From NCBI RefSeq assembly GCF_000182925.2, contig NC_026502.1:2666001-2730000 (forward strand): a DNA stretch of 64,000 nucleotides. The letters run 5' to 3'. A program made the position numbers and the translations under genes. Below the pieces are notes generated by a model. It was given only the letters and a program-made list of their open reading frames with translations, was not told where the DNA came from and did no database searches. Shown piece after piece: positions 23,737 to 36,192 of the stretch. Each line of letters starts with the position of its first letter. The first letter of the stretch is position 1. The stretch is from Neurospora crassa OR74A. Its lineage: Eukaryota > Ascomycota > Sordariomycetes > Sordariales > Sordariaceae.

Positions 23737-24563
23737 GCACACACACCTTAGCTGTGAGCATCTGATGCTTGGATCGTCTGAAAGAAAGTCAGCGATAGAG
23801 AAGGGAATGCCATGTTTTATTTCTGTAGCATCAAAGATGCTACTTGTATACTTTAGCTTTTTTTGACCGTGCTAGTCATGTCAGTAACTTGAAGCACGCC
23901 TTTCTGGCTGGGACAGTGTTTGCGAGTTGATCGCATGAAGGGGTAAGGGACAGGATTACGGTTGGATACCTATAACTTGGTCAGGAATAGCTGTCGCTTG
24001 AAGCGTTACGCACATTAATAATCTTCTTCACTGCGAAATGTTATCCCGTCGCTGTCCTTACCTTGTTTCTCAAATGCCGTAAGAATCAACAAAGGAGCTG
24101 CAATACTGAGGTCAGCCAAAAGACAGAAGTCTGACAAGCCAGTTTGCGCACATGCAAAACAGCGATAAGGACAACGGTAGCCGACCGAGCATGCGTCGGC
24201 CCCACACGGAAGAAAAGCGTTCCGGATTTGATGATGCTTCCAAGAAAATGTGTTAATTCAAGATGGTATTCCCACGCTCACGCCATGAATGCCCAAGCTT
24301 TGCTCCAATAAATCAAGATACTCCCCGAGTCTTCCTCCCTGGTCTGTGACGCCGTAAAACACTCCGAACGGTATAAAGATGGATGGGGAAAACCGATCCC
24401 GGTCTAATAGACACGGGGGCATTCCCGCAGCTGCTCATAGTCGCTGTCGACTATGGGGATGAGGTAAATAAAGATAATCGCGCAGCGAGAAGGACGAGTT
24501 CCCGTTGATCAGATTCGTATCTCCTCCAACCACGTGGGTAGTTGGACTGTTTGAGATGGCCGT
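23737..24563. other. convergent intergenic region
   Basis: About 830 bp between the stop codons of the cupredoxin (plus) and SERF (minus) genes. It should hold both 3' UTRs. No coding frame or repeat of note was seen. Confidence 0.5.
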
Positions 24564-24957
24564 TTATTTCTTCTTGGCAGCCTCAGCAGCCCTCTTCGCA
24601 TCGGCTAAGTGGGAGAAAGAGAGTCAGCAAGGGAGTAGAGAAGGGGCTAGAGTGCGATGGCGTTGATCGAAGAGATGACAAATTGGCGTCATAATGGGCA
24701 GAGATAGCCCGGAGACCAAGTGGATAGAACTTACCGGCCGCCTGCTTGGCCCTCATGAGGGCAGCGACAGCTTCCTTATCGCGCTGCATCTCAGTGCCGC
24801 TCTTGGTGTTGACCTTCTTCTGTTGCAGGGAAAAGGGCAGACATTAGCAAGGCCCCTGATTTTAGTGGCATCCTCTGGTATTGGGAAGTCATACCTGAGC
24901 GGCTTGCTTCTTGAGGTTAGCCTCACGGGCCTTCTCGCGCTGGTTACCGCGGGACAT
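24564..24957 (-). CDS. SERF/4F5-family small protein
   Basis: Three small exons, 24957-24895, 24819-24735 and 24604-24564, with introns of 75 and 130 nt, encode only 62 residues. The N-terminus MSRGNQREKAREANLKKQ is the 4F5/SERF signature (human SERF2 starts MTRGNQRELARQKNMKKQ). The rest is highly charged, Lys/Ala-rich and probably helical or disordered, ending AEAAKKK. SERF proteins bind amyloid-prone proteins and nucleic acids and change how amyloid forms. In fungi the cellular role is poorly known. Because the gene is split into 63-, 85- and 41-nt pieces, ORF length alone would not reveal it. The upstream side is divergent from the four-TM protein gene. Confidence 0.92.
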
Positions 24958-27222
24958 GATGTTTGGCGGTTGGCGGTAAATGGATGACGAAGCGAAGAAA
25001 TTAGACGCGGTAAGTAGCGCGCGCGGGTAAAGGCAGGGCGAGGTCGAAGAATAGAAGTTAAGGAGCGTTTCAGAAGTCCGTAGACCCGGTCGGGCGGTTG
25101 TTGTGCTCCCTGGAAGATCGCGCGATGAGGAGGAATTGGAAAACTGGCTGAGTGGGTGGTCAGGGGATCCGAGAAGACTTCAATTCAAATGGAAGCATTG
25201 ATCGAGGTGCGAGGCTGAGTGGTGAGGGAGCCACCGTAATGGACCCACTCAAAGAGAGTTTGGTTCTGGGCGCTTCGACTGCTGGGGTCGGACAAGGCCT
25301 GGTGGTCAGGGCGCGACCTGGTGGCCAATCGAATTTTCAGCTTTGCAAAGGACACTGCTGCGCTCTGGCACCTCCTCCCTCTGCGCTAGGGATCGGGCGC
25401 GGTGGGTCATGATCGCGGTGTAAGCACGGGGTACTGAAATCTATAAGCTCGGCGAGAAGTCTTGTTCTCGGCTTGTACTCCATCGGATTGTTTTTCTCAG
25501 CATTTGTTTGGATATCAATATCCAATCTAGTAACAAAAGAAGCCGTTTGCTCAGTTCCATAAATATAGAAGAAGAAAAACATGTCAGGGTTCGAGTTACT
25601 GAGAACCTTGGTAGGTAGGTCTGATGCCCGCAGGGTGGTTGTAGACCTTAGGCACGGGCCACCAGGGGCATTGGGGCAAGCAAGATAGGTAGGTACCTAG
25701 TGTACGCAGTAGGTAGAATTACCTGTAGGACCAGTCACAACTCACGAAGTGGAAGCCTTCTCGACACCCACCTCGATCAATGTCATGCGGAAACCTGGAA
25801 ACTCGTGCCTGATACATTCGGGACATTTGAACCTCTTGTCAATCTGTGCTTTCAACATCTAGATATCTTTTGACATCAGATCTTGTCAGCGCTATCTTGG
25901 ACGATCAGGAACGCTCAAAGTGAAAGGGCCCACATGAAGCATTCATTGAGGTTGTTAGCGCCGCCTCGGCAGTATCCGAACACACGTAGAATAGTGTACA
26001 GTACATGTACATGGTACAGTAGATGCATCGCTGCCGATCCATGGACAGTCGCTCTGTTCAGTTGCTTGCAAATTCCAAATGTTGGCGTATGACTAGTGAC
26101 CTACGAGAAGAAATCCAGGTCGATTTACAACTTTTCGCATCTTTTTTTCCAAATCTCTGCTGCTATTTTGGAGCATCTGCTTGGGCACAATGGGCAGGCA
26201 CTTCTACGTCCCAGGCTACATGCAAATCTGAAACGGGCCTCGAAAACCGTCAACCAATCGACCGGCTGAGTTCACCCCAACTTGAAGATGGATTCAGTCA
26301 TCGTCCAGATCGACCCCGGCAACTATTGGGGAGATACGTATCCTTGGCCATTTCCTTGCAAGCATGCTCACTTGAAAGAGGCGGCTGCAGGGGCAGTGAA
26401 TGGGATTTGATCTGCACGTCTCTTTTAGCCGCCTTGCGTCCATTGACTGGCTCAAACGTCAGGCCGTGGAACCATTCCTAGCTCGCCAGATATCTGGGGA
26501 AACTGGACGAGGATAAGAGGAAAGAAAACCTTGGAGATGAGCAGATCTGACTGGTCTGCTAACCCTCATCCCGTGGGTCCTCACATTTGGCTCGGTCCAA
26601 AAAAAAACTCAAGTCCCAAGTGGGACGACTTAACTCCTTGAGCGCCTACTGCTTCATTGGCCATGAGAGTTTCCTCGATAAAAGCGACACATGCGAAACA
26701 CTAGAAACACTCACGGCCCAGATCCTTGCCGTCTCTGTTCTATTCATGTGCCGGGCCGTCAATCATTCAATCCTATTGTTCGACGGAACATTGCCTTTGT
26801 AAGAGCATGTGCGTCCCTTCTCTGCCGTCCGATATATCAGTAGACTCCTCATTGTGCAATTGCATGTGGCCCATCTACTCCCCATTCATCCGTATGAACA
26901 ATTCGCTCTCTTTATTCAGCCTCCCGCAGCCCTATTGTCCTTGGGAGACAATGGCCATGGGCCATCCTTAGCCATTCATTCCTTATTGCTACATAAGTCC
27001 TCGATAGAAACCAGACCTCTCCGGTCTCTACTTACTTCTTACGCCTTTCCTTACCTTCCTGTTCCCCCGGACTCCTCTCTCCTACTCTTCGACAGAGATA
27101 CTAAAAAAAAGACCACCGCCAAAACATCTGCTTGCCAGATACATCTTCAGAAAAAAAAATTAGCAATCTGCAGGTCAGAGGCTACGATAGCGGTCTCATC
27201 AAGACATTCATTGTGAGTCAAC
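24958..27222. other. divergent intergenic region between SERF and DUF7598-like genes
   Basis: About 2.3 kb carrying both promoters. Notable words: TAGGTAGGTACCTAG at 25686-25700 and a GTACATGTAC palindrome near 26001-26010 inside a GTAC-rich patch. The last 200 bp before 27223 are pyrimidine-rich, then A-rich. A 152-codon frame at 26023-26481 lacks any family feature. Confidence 0.5.
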
Positions 27223-28365
27223 ATGCATGAACACGAGCAGCACAACGGCGAGAACCAGTTTCCTGTACCAGACAGGACTGACCCGAACCCAGAATCAGCA
27301 TTCGAATACGAGGAGCCCGAGATGCTTCCTACGATCAAAGGTACCGGCTACCTAGTCCTCAATGGACTTCGAGCTCTCACCCTCATTGGCCTCGCCATGG
27401 CCATGGCGTCCTCTTGGATCATGATTGTACTGTCATGTCTTGGTGGACGCTTCGACTTTTTCGACTCGGCTTCTCACTTCTTCGTCTTCGCCGTCGCCAT
27501 CTTTCTCTTCATCTCCGAGTTGAACATTAGGTCGTTCAGAGGATTCTTCGCCAGGAGCTGGCCTGTCCTATGTCCGACTCATTCACTGGTATGGCTCGGT
27601 CTAGCCATGGTCGTCATGGGCTGCGCCATCATGGGCGATCTGGTCAAACCGGCCTACTCCATGGACAACCTCGGACTCGCCATGTGGCGCCTCGTACTAG
27701 CCTCGGGCATCCTCTCCCTCACTTTCGGCGTCTTCAACGTCGTCGCGTCGCTCATCTTCAACACTTCTGAAGGCGAGGGCAAGATCAGAAGACGAATCAC
27801 GGCTAGAATGATCCGCAGCCACGGTGACCAAGCTAGGGGCATCATCGAGAAGCAGGACCCATTCCCTGACTACTACAGTAGCCAGAGCGGCTACCCCGAG
27901 GATCTGCCACCGGCGGTGAACGACCACTACTACCCCCCGGTGGTGCAGGAGCAAGAGCAACCGGAGCTGGACAACACCTTCAAGGCGCGGGCGCACAGAT
28001 GGACCAGGGCGGCCTTTCCCAAGAACTTTCGCAAATCCGGCAGGTTCCCCGTCATTAGCGATCCCATCCCCAGCGTTGGGGTGGTGGCGCCCACTCCTCA
28101 GATGAACGCGGACAGCAAGCGATCTGGTGATCATACTGGCGACCTCGAACGCGGCGACAGCTTCCGCAGCAACCGCAGAAACAGTGGCGGGCGCTTCCCT
28201 ATCAACACCGGCGCAGGAAGAAACAACAGCCCTCCGCCCCAGAATGACCGTTCCAGCCCAGTCTCGCCAAACGTCCAGAGACCGCCAACTGTGCTACACC
28301 CTTACTACAATGGCGGTAGGAGGAGCCCGAGTCTGTACAGTGATGCGAACATGTCCCGATTCTAA
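27223..28365 (+). CDS. four-transmembrane fungal membrane protein, DUF7598-like
   Basis: Single-exon protein of 380 residues. After an acidic N-terminus there are four hydrophobic segments at about 42-72, 80-102, 119-141 and 151-179. Segment sequences GYLVLNGLRALTLIGLAMAM, FDSASHFFVFAVAIFLFISE and FARSWPVLCPTHSLVWLGLA fit a fungal membrane-domain family that I recall as DUF7598. The remaining 200 residues are hydrophilic, with Pro, Ser, Asn and Arg, and probably cytoplasmic: RITARMIRSHG directly after TM4, then a tail with SxxP-type and basic stretches. No enzymatic motif is visible. The function is unknown; a plasma-membrane or endomembrane role is inferred only from topology. The start ATG is preceded by CAAC and an A-rich leader. 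Confidence 0.85.
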   Translation: MHEHEQHNGENQFPVPDRTDPNPESAFEYEEPEMLPTIKGTGYLVLNGLRALTLIGLAMAMASSWIMIVLSCLGGRFDFFDSASHFFVFAVAIFLFISELNIRSFRGFFARSWPVLCPTHSLVWLGLAMVVMGCAIMGDLVKPAYSMDNLGLAMWRLVLASGILSLTFGVFNVVASLIFNTSEGEGKIRRRITARMIRSHGDQARGIIEKQDPFPDYYSSQSGYPEDLPPAVNDHYYPPVVQEQEQPELDNTFKARAHRWTRAAFPKNFRKSGRFPVISDPIPSVGVVAPTPQMNADSKRSGDHTGDLERGDSFRSNRRNSGGRFPINTGAGRNNSPPPQNDRSSPVSPNVQRPPTVLHPYYNGGRRSPSLYSDANMSRF

Positions 28366-29854
28366 GGGTTGGTGGGTTAAGTGATGATGGGTCGTACAAT
28401 TTGAGTTGGGCTGGGATATGAGCGACAGACTTCTGTAGATAGCTGGCTTTTTTTTCTTCTTTTTTTTCTTTCTTTCCCCTGTTCTTTTCATTTTTTGTTC
28501 CTTTGAAAATACCCAGTATGAGAGATTCTGCATATGGTCAAGGCGTTTTTGTATTCTTGGCCCAGGTGCCATCATGACGAAGAATTGAGAATACACAGTT
28601 AATGGCTCAGTTCCCGAAAGGGGATACGACTCACGAAAAGGGAAACCTAATAATGTGGGAAAAGGTGGTGAAATGTATTGAGATAAGTATGCATCATCGC
28701 ATCACGAAAAGAAAAAGAAACACGTTATGTGATCCAAAATTGGAAGAACAACCCAAGTCAGTCTGCACTGCACTCAGTTCAGTCGGGGACCTGCATTTAG
28801 CCCATGGAGGCGTGATGGTGAACATCGATGGATGAATCCAGCTTGCGATAGTGAAGGCGGGTGAAAGGGGAACCCAAGGTCGGGTCTGATAAGCCCAAGC
28901 AGGAATGTACCTCTAGTGGCCTGTGCATACCGATAAGATTCACAGTACGTACCTTTTGTGCATCCGTATCGCGGCAGGCTATTAGGTAGGCACCTCTACT
29001 CTAGTGTACACTCGGTATTGCAAAAGCACATTCACGCACTTCTTGGCCTGCAGTGGCTCCAGTGTCCACCCTTTGCAGACAAAGCAACCTGGATTGCGAG
29101 GACGGGAGGAGCGACTTCTTCTCGTCACCAATCTTCTCGCCCACCTTCCACTTTGCAACGCGAAACTGTAAATCCAAGAAAATCGTACATAAACCGCGAC
29201 AAGTGTCTGGTCTCCCGCTGTTCCCTCGACAATTCACAGCTAAGAGGACAAAGGCCCTCTTCGCATTGACCCGTCAAAAGAATCACCAGTTCAGCAACCT
29301 TCGCCCGCCCATCACCACCGAATCACCACGCTATCTCGGCTCATCCATCTGACGGTCTTTGCTCCTCCGTTCTGTTGTTCTGTTGTTCTCTTCGCGCCAC
29401 TTTTGCAACTTGCCGCCTCTTGACAGCCATCTAGAGAATTGTATCCCGACGAGCATTGACTACAAAGAGCACGCTTCGAATGGTGCGTCGATCGTGGTCG
29501 GGGTGACACATCAATAGAGGCAGGCCGTGGAGGATTTTGCGCTTGGGGGGGGAAAAAAGCAAGGACAACACAAAACAAGACAACGCACACATTGATCAAG
29601 TCGTGACTTCTGGTAGAAGATAAACTATCTGCCTCTACCGCCTTCAAACTTCCCTGAAGGCCAGGAGAAAAAAGACTTGGGCCAGTTTGAGCATATCTCT
29701 GTGTGGTGGTGTATTCCCTCTCGCGCAAGCACTTTGCTGCGAAAAACACAAACCAAGAATTCTAAAAAGGTCTATCATTAGTTGGCGCGACCCTGCGTCT
29801 GTCTCCTTGTTCCACGTCTGCGGCGGTACCTGGTATCCGTTGACGCTTTCAACA
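28366..29854. other. intergenic region: 3' flank of DUF7598-like gene and promoter of PCF11-like gene
   Basis: About 1.5 kb. A T-rich stretch (28448-28500) follows the stop of the upstream gene and probably lies in its 3' UTR. The right part (about 29000-29854) is the promoter and leader of the Pcf11-like gene, with a G run at 29545-29552. No other gene was seen. Confidence 0.5.
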
Positions 29855-30969
29855 ATGGCCGACGACGCCGCTGATGTTGCCGAGGACTATCGGCAGGCCC
29901 TGGAGGACTTGACCGTAAACTCAAGGATAGAGATTGCGACTTTGACGAATATTGCGCGAGAGAACGCCCACCATGGTTTGGCCATTGCTGAGGTCTTGAC
30001 AAACCACATAAAAAAGGTACGCCGCCTATCCACCACGACGGTTCTGGCCCAAGGCATAGACAACCGAGACCCATGAGCAACGCCACTTCCTCAAAAGATG
30101 CATGTGTCTGATACTTTACCTAGGTCCCACCTCCTCGAACACTACCGGCCCTCTACGTGCTCGACTCGGTGGTCAAAAATGTCCCGACACCATACGCCCT
30201 CTACTTTGGGCCCAAGCTCTATTCCATCTTCATGGGCGCCTACACCAAAGTCGACAACCCAACCAGGCGGAAGATGGACGAGATGCTGAAGACCTGGAAG
30301 GAGCCAGTACCGGGCTCGATATCCACGAAGCCCGTGTTCCCTCCCGAGGTGGTCAAACCGATCGAGAACGCCCTGATCGCGGCCAAGAATGTTGCCCTTC
30401 AAGTCAACCAGAGCAGTTACCAAGGGCAGCAGTATATGCTCCGCGGAGCCCGTCCCCCAGCCCCTCCTCACAGAGATACGCCAACTCCTCCAAACGTTCG
30501 ACCAGCGACACAACAACCCGGACAGCAATATCCGCCTCCTAACGGACATATGCCGCCGCACGGAGGAAACACGGCCTTCCCTCTGCGCCCTCATAACGTA
30601 TGTTACCCCTGTCTTTCTTGTTCGCTCTCTATCGTGCATTGATATTAACAACACTCCCAGGGTCCCGATGTGCTTCCTCCTCGCGCCACCACCCAGCCTC
30701 CGTATGGAGCCCCCTATCACCAGCCCCAAGTTCCTCACCAGGGTATAAGCATAGAGAGGTTAAGAGACGATATCCAGCAACTCATCGTTGCAGAGAGGGC
30801 CGAGTTTGCGCGAGATCCGCTGGACGTAGGTAAACAAACTAGACTGAAGGCCTTGCTGGATCTGCAGACCTTGATTCAGAGGCCAGACGTGCCGCAGGAG
30901 CAGTTAATGCTCGTGAAAGAAAAGATCACTGAACTGTCCGTAAACATGCGCAGCGCTGCTACTGCCGCC

Positions 30970-31002
<33 letters not shown>

Positions 31003-32538
31003 ACTGGCATTGCTCCTGTCGCCGCCGCGCCTCTTCAATATCCCGTCCCATACACCGCTACCCCAACACCTCCGGTCATTCCCGGTGCTGTTCCTCCTCC
31101 TCCTCAAGTACCAGGGGGGCGTCCTCCTTCTGCCTTGGCCGTGGCGGGTCCGAGTGCTGGTGCCGGAGGTGCCCTCTCGATAGACTCTTTGTTCGGGCAA
31201 GGCGCTCTCGCCGCCTTGCTGGCTGGTGCTACCCGAAAGTCTGCTACCCCTACACCATCACAGACTGGCACGCCACAGCCTCCCATCGCGACACCGATAC
31301 CACCACCGGCTGTACCACCGGTAGCTGGAGCTCCTACTCCGGTTCCCGCTGCTGCCGCTGGTAGTCTGGCAGCCTTGCCACCCGTCATCGCGGCTGTCCT
31401 TCGATCACAAACACCAACAGTGGGCCCGGCAGCACCACCACCTCTCGAGGCTCCTAAGCCCGCAGCATCCGCTCCTCCCACCGTTCCCGCGGCCGCACCG
31501 CCAGCACCAGTCTCCAACCCATCAGCGTTACTTGCCATGCTTCGACAATCCGGTCTTCTGTCCGGCACCACTCCCGCTGCTCCCGCTCCCGTAGCAACGG
31601 CACCCGCCGCCGCCCCGGCCGCCGCCTGGACCTATACTCTCAAACAGTTCCGCGGCCCACAACTCATCAACCGACTCCACGAAGACCTCGGCCCCCCTTG
31701 CACACAGTGCGGCCGGCGGTTCGGCACCGACGAGGAAGGCCGGCGCAAGAAGACAGCGCACATGGACTGGCACTTCCGGGTGCACCAGCGGGTGACGGAC
31801 GCAGAGCGACGCGGGCAGCACCGGTCCTGGTGGGTGGAGCAGTCAGATTGGGTGAACTCGTTGGAAGCGATTGATTCTGATCACGGTCACCGTTCTGATA
31901 CTACTGCTGGTGGTGGTGCCGGTGGTTATGGTGGTCGTGGTGGAGGTGTGCCGGGTCAGGATACACTCAACTATGATGATAATGTGGATGAGGATGAGGA
32001 TGATTACGACCCCGAGGCGAGCTTCAATAATTCTTATAACCCCAACTCTCTGTACCCAGGTGGTGGCATCATGGGTGCTGATCATTCGGGAGGTCATGGT
32101 GGCGGGAAAGCCATGCCCGGTCACGGCGGTGGTAGAAAGGGAGGCAAAAGGGGCGGTCTCGACTACATCCCCGTTCCCGAGGATTCTGCCAAAGTCAATA
32201 ACATGTGCCCCATCTGCCAGGAAAGATTCGAGATGAAGTGGCTTGATGAGGCGCAGGAGTGGGTGTGGATGGACGCCACGAAAGTAGGCGAGAGGGTATA
32301 TCATGCCAGTTGCCATAAGGAGGTAAATGGCAGTGTTGGTGGCGGTGTTGGGCCTGGAGATGGTGGTGACAATGGATTAATGAGCATGGGCGGGGAGAAT
32401 GGATTGGGGGGGAGGAAGAGGAAAGCTGAGGTAAGTCTCTAGTTCGTGGCAAGGGTGTAGTTGAGTGCATTGCTAACTTGGATGAAACAGGATGATGCTT
32501 ACTCAGGGGCCAAGGGAAGGATAAAGTTGGAATATTGA
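29855..32538 (+). CDS. PCF11: mRNA 3'-end cleavage and transcription termination factor Pcf11
   Basis: Four exons (29855-30016, 30124-30597, 30661-32430, 32491-32538) encode 817 residues; introns are 107, 63 and 60 nt, all phase 0. Pcf11 is part of cleavage factor IA, binds the Ser2-phosphorylated CTD of RNA polymerase II and couples cleavage/polyadenylation to termination. Residues 1 to about 135 form the CTD-interacting domain: YRQALEDLTVNSRIEIATLT, then YVLDSVVKN (65-73) and PYALYFGPKLYSIFMGAY. A Pro/Ala-rich middle contains an Ala run near 310-325. Zinc finger 1 is Cys559-x2-Cys562 with His583-x3-His587. Zinc finger 2 is Cys728-x2-Cys731 with His760 and Cys763. The two fingers flank the expected Clp1-binding region. 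The last small exon supplies the conserved RIKLEY end. The gene converges with a Nrd1/Seb1 gene. Confidence 0.95.
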
Positions 32539-33483
32539 GAGTGCTGCGAGGCGCGAGCCAGTCAGTAAGTGGGAAGGTAGGGCCAAACACGGCTATCAAG
32601 GGGAAAAGGAGGCGTAAAGGGATCAAGGGTGGTGGTTGATCGAGTACTGTTGAGCATATGGTCAGCACAAAGCTTGGGTACCCGAAAGATCATCCGAATA
32701 CAAAAGCGAATCTTCGAAGCACTTTTGAGCTAGTGCTCTATCGTTACTATGCTTTTGCCATCGGTTTGAGGTCAAACGCAAACACCTTGCCAGTGCATTG
32801 ACTTGCCAGAGTTGTACAAACACAGCGCGATACGTAAGCTGGAGAAGCACAATACCGCCAATGTTAAACACGTTCTCGAAGAGACTTGACCTTGGTCTGG
32901 ATTTCTGTCATATGCCGTCCGAATGAGAGCAGACACCATCTTCAGTAGTACTTATTCTAGCTCGGACATTGACCACAGTGAATCTGCAAATAGATCGTTA
33001 TAATATGCAGGATTAGGTTGGACGAGGCGCTTCTCAGCAAGGACTACAGTAGAATACAAGAAGTGTACGTTTGTTCTCACTAAGGTTACCAATTATCATA
33101 CCGGTTTTCAGAATGGTAAAACCGTCAAGAGACATCTAACGAAAGAGAAGAGATAAAGTATACAGTTGCGGAAGGATCAAAACCATCAAGCAACCCTCTG
33201 CTTTGAAGAAGAACCAGATAGGATACACCGGACCTAGAGCAATACCCTACCGCTGCCCCTCTACTAACGTAGTGACCCAGAAAAAAGAATACCAATACGC
33301 CGCAAATAACGATAGCCTCCGGCCCCATAGCAGTAACTTTTTTTTTCTCCATGGTTCTTTATCCATCTCAAGGGGTATCTCCTCCCTTAACTGATCCCTC
33401 GCCTGTGTGCTCTCTCTTCAGATTCGTCTTCCTCAGCTTTTCCCTGGGCCTTTATCTCCGCGAGCCAGCAGGAACCGAACCCT
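32539..33483. other. convergent intergenic region between PCF11-like and NRD1/SEB1-like genes
   Basis: 945 bp between two stop codons facing each other. Both terminators and 3' UTRs must fit here. There is a T run at 33339-33347 and no coding frame of note. It is short enough that transcripts from the two genes could overlap at their 3' ends. Confidence 0.5.
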
Positions 33484-36192
33484 TCAGTTGTTGGACGTGC
33501 TGTTGGATGTGAAGGCATAATTGGGAGGAAAATTGATGCCGTTCGGTCCAACAGTGATGTTTCCAGGCAAGCCCATCACAATCGGGTCATCGTTGGCTGC
33601 ATTCTTGTCATTCCGATCGCCGCGTCTGTCATCGCCACTGTTATTGCGATGCTTCTCGCGACCATGCCGCCAGCGGTTACCGGCAGGGGGCGGTCCACCT
33701 GCGTTCCCAGTAGGATGCTGGGGCTCCTCATCTCGGCGGCTTGACTTGGGGCCATGGTTACCCCCTTTGTCTGTCTGCATACGTCGACTGATGGCTTTTG
33801 ACGAAACACCTGCGCCAATCTCAATGTCTGGCTCCTCGACAACAAGACCGGTGGTAATAGGTTGGCCACCACTTCCGCCATAGGGTGCCGTCAACATCCA
33901 TTTCCGGTCGGCTTCGGTGAGCTTATGAATAGGAATGACACTGATCCCAGTCTGGTAGTCACTGCAGTCACGGGGGCCAAAGCCAACACCCCAACGAGTC
34001 TACAAAATCGTTAGTTGGCGACCAATAACGAAGATATGAGTCGCAAACTTACCCGCAGCTGGACGTCGGAGCCTCTGTTCTCTTCCATGGCTTTCTTTGC
34101 ATTCTCAGCATCTTGACGGTAGTACATCTTGACAAAGGCATGTCTTTTCTCTTTGTTGACGATGCACGTTTGTACTTCGCCGTAGCGACCAAAAATGGAG
34201 CGGAGTTCGGCTTCGGAACATCTACATGTCTGTCAGTCAATGCACATATAGGCTGGAGAACAGCTTGGCAAACTTACGTCACACCACCGACAAACAGCGT
34301 GCGGCTATACACCTTGATGTGACCATTGGGAAGAGTAGGATCGTGTTTGACCCATTTCTCGGAGGGCGGCTCCTGACCCGGGCTCTCATGTCTACGGTTG
34401 GGGGGCGACCGTTGTCGGTACTCGGGAATACGCATATCCCGGTCTCTACCACGATCATCCGGATGGCCACGGGGCGGGGTGCTCCGCCCATAATCAAAGC
34501 GATCGTTACCGCGGGCTCGAGGCGACCCCCTGACATCCCAGCGCCGCGGCGAGCGTGAGCGAGAGCGACCCCGAGGCCTATTTGGAGACCTCATCCCATC
34601 ATGATAGCCATTACGATCACGTGATTCATCATGTCTCACGGCCTCCCATGCAGGGGCAGCAGATACACCGCCAGCAGGGGGAGGAGGAGGATAGCCGGCA
34701 TATAGAGGCTGAGCAACGGACTGGGGAGGTGCTGCCGGGGCGGTGCCACTTGGTTGACCCATCAGCTGCATTACACTGGCAATCTTGTCAAGAGGGATGC
34801 CCTGGGCGGCGAGGGCGGCGAACAGCTGAACCGTCGTAGCGGTATTCGCACTAGGGGCTGCTCCTGGCACTTGCACAGGCTGAGCTAGCTGTGCGGCCGG
34901 AGCTGGGAAGCCAAATGGCATCGTCGGTGGCATGTTCACCGACTGCCCCGCCGGCTGCGATGCTGATAAGTACGGCATACCCGGGTGCCCCACACCGGGA
35001 AGAAATCCGGCTGGCAATGCTCCATTGCTAGGCTGGCCAGAAGTAGCAAACATGGGATGCGGCGTGGAAGAAGTAACAGGAGGAATCTGCGGGACCCCCA
35101 TTTGTACCGGAGAAGGGGCCACAGCCGCAGTTGCGGCCGGGGCGGGAGCAGGGGCGGCCGCGCTGGAATTACTCTGAGCCGCATTCGCATTCAAGCGGGC
35201 AAGATTTGCTAAGGTCTCCAGGATGTTGGACGGCATTACGGCGGTAGTTGTAGGCGTAGGGAGAGGTCTGCTAGTGGCCTGCAAGGAAGCCAGCGGGTTG
35301 GGAGGGGGACTGCCTGGTGGTGTTGTCGAGACATCTATCGGCACACGCTACAGTTAGATCAGGCAAACAACGAGCACCGCACACGCGTAAGGGAATATGC
35401 TTAGGAGGATCCGGGCAAAACCTACTGTGCTGTTGATGAGCATTCAGCTTCTCCTTGAAGGTGTTGACCATATCGGGAGGAAACGTCTGGCCCTTTTCCC
35501 ATATGTCGACCAGCTTCTTGATCTTCTCCTACAAGACGATACGGGTGTGAGTTTATGAACAACATGATACTGGACACTAAATACAACCAAAAATGGATGC
35601 ACGATATGGTCTAGGAAAGTGAAGACGACTGGTGTGGCCTGATCTTACAGCCGCTCCCAAGTGTGCTCGGGGTCTAGTCCGTTTGGCAGAAATGGAGGTA
35701 TAAGTGTAAGACGGCACATGAGTGTGCGGTTGTGTGCGTACCTTTTGATCCTCGGGGGCCGAAGAGATGATGGCGTTCATGAACATGGGCATTAGTTCAG
35801 TCACTCTATGGACACCGGCAGCATAGGTGCCATCCTGTGCACCAAGGGTGACGGGTTGTTCAAGGGCCTTTGCCTTCTCCAACCATTTGCGGGTTACAGA
35901 ATCTACGACGTATAGGACGCCCAGCTTGTGAGTGTTTGGTGTCTTCTTGTAGTGGGTATATAACTTCTGAACCAGCTGTGATTCGTACTGTCGAAGGATG
36001 TGTGGTTAGCTCTGGTGCCTCCATCGTGCATACTGTCGAGCCCAGACACGGCGCTTTTCTTACCTGGACGTTGTTCAAACACAGCATGGTGAGGCTATTG
36101 ATTTTCGAGCCAGAGACACCGGGCGGTTTCAGGTTTTGCATGTCCCCGAGGCCCTTCTCTAGTTCAGCTACGGCCGCCTGTGACGACAACAT
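33484..36192 (-). CDS. SEB1: Nrd1/Seb1-type CTD- and RNA-binding termination factor
   Basis: Six exons (36192-36064, 35987-35742, 35528-35426, 35334-34278, 34221-34053, 33999-33484) encode 739 residues; introns are 76, 213, 91, 56 and 53 nt and keep frame. The family binds the RNA polymerase II CTD and nascent RNA to direct poly(A) site choice and termination. Residues 1 to about 155 form the CTD-interacting domain, with LGVLYVVDSVTRKWLEKA (65-82). A long Pro/Ala/Gln-rich stretch follows, then an Arg/Ser/Asp-rich segment with RGRSRSRSPRRW. The RNA-recognition fold has RNP-2-like RTLFVGGVT (504-512), split by an intron, and RNP-1-like KRHAFVKMYY. The block TRWGVGFGPRDCSDYQTG after it is the Nrd1/Seb1 signature. 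I chose the ATG at 36192; an in-frame ATG at 36246 would add 18 residues. Confidence 0.94.

Noticed and set aside
26023-26481. 152-codon plus-strand frame between the SERF and DUF7598-like genes
   Set aside because: No domain, irregular composition and no promoter-like context distinct from the neighbouring intergenic DNA.
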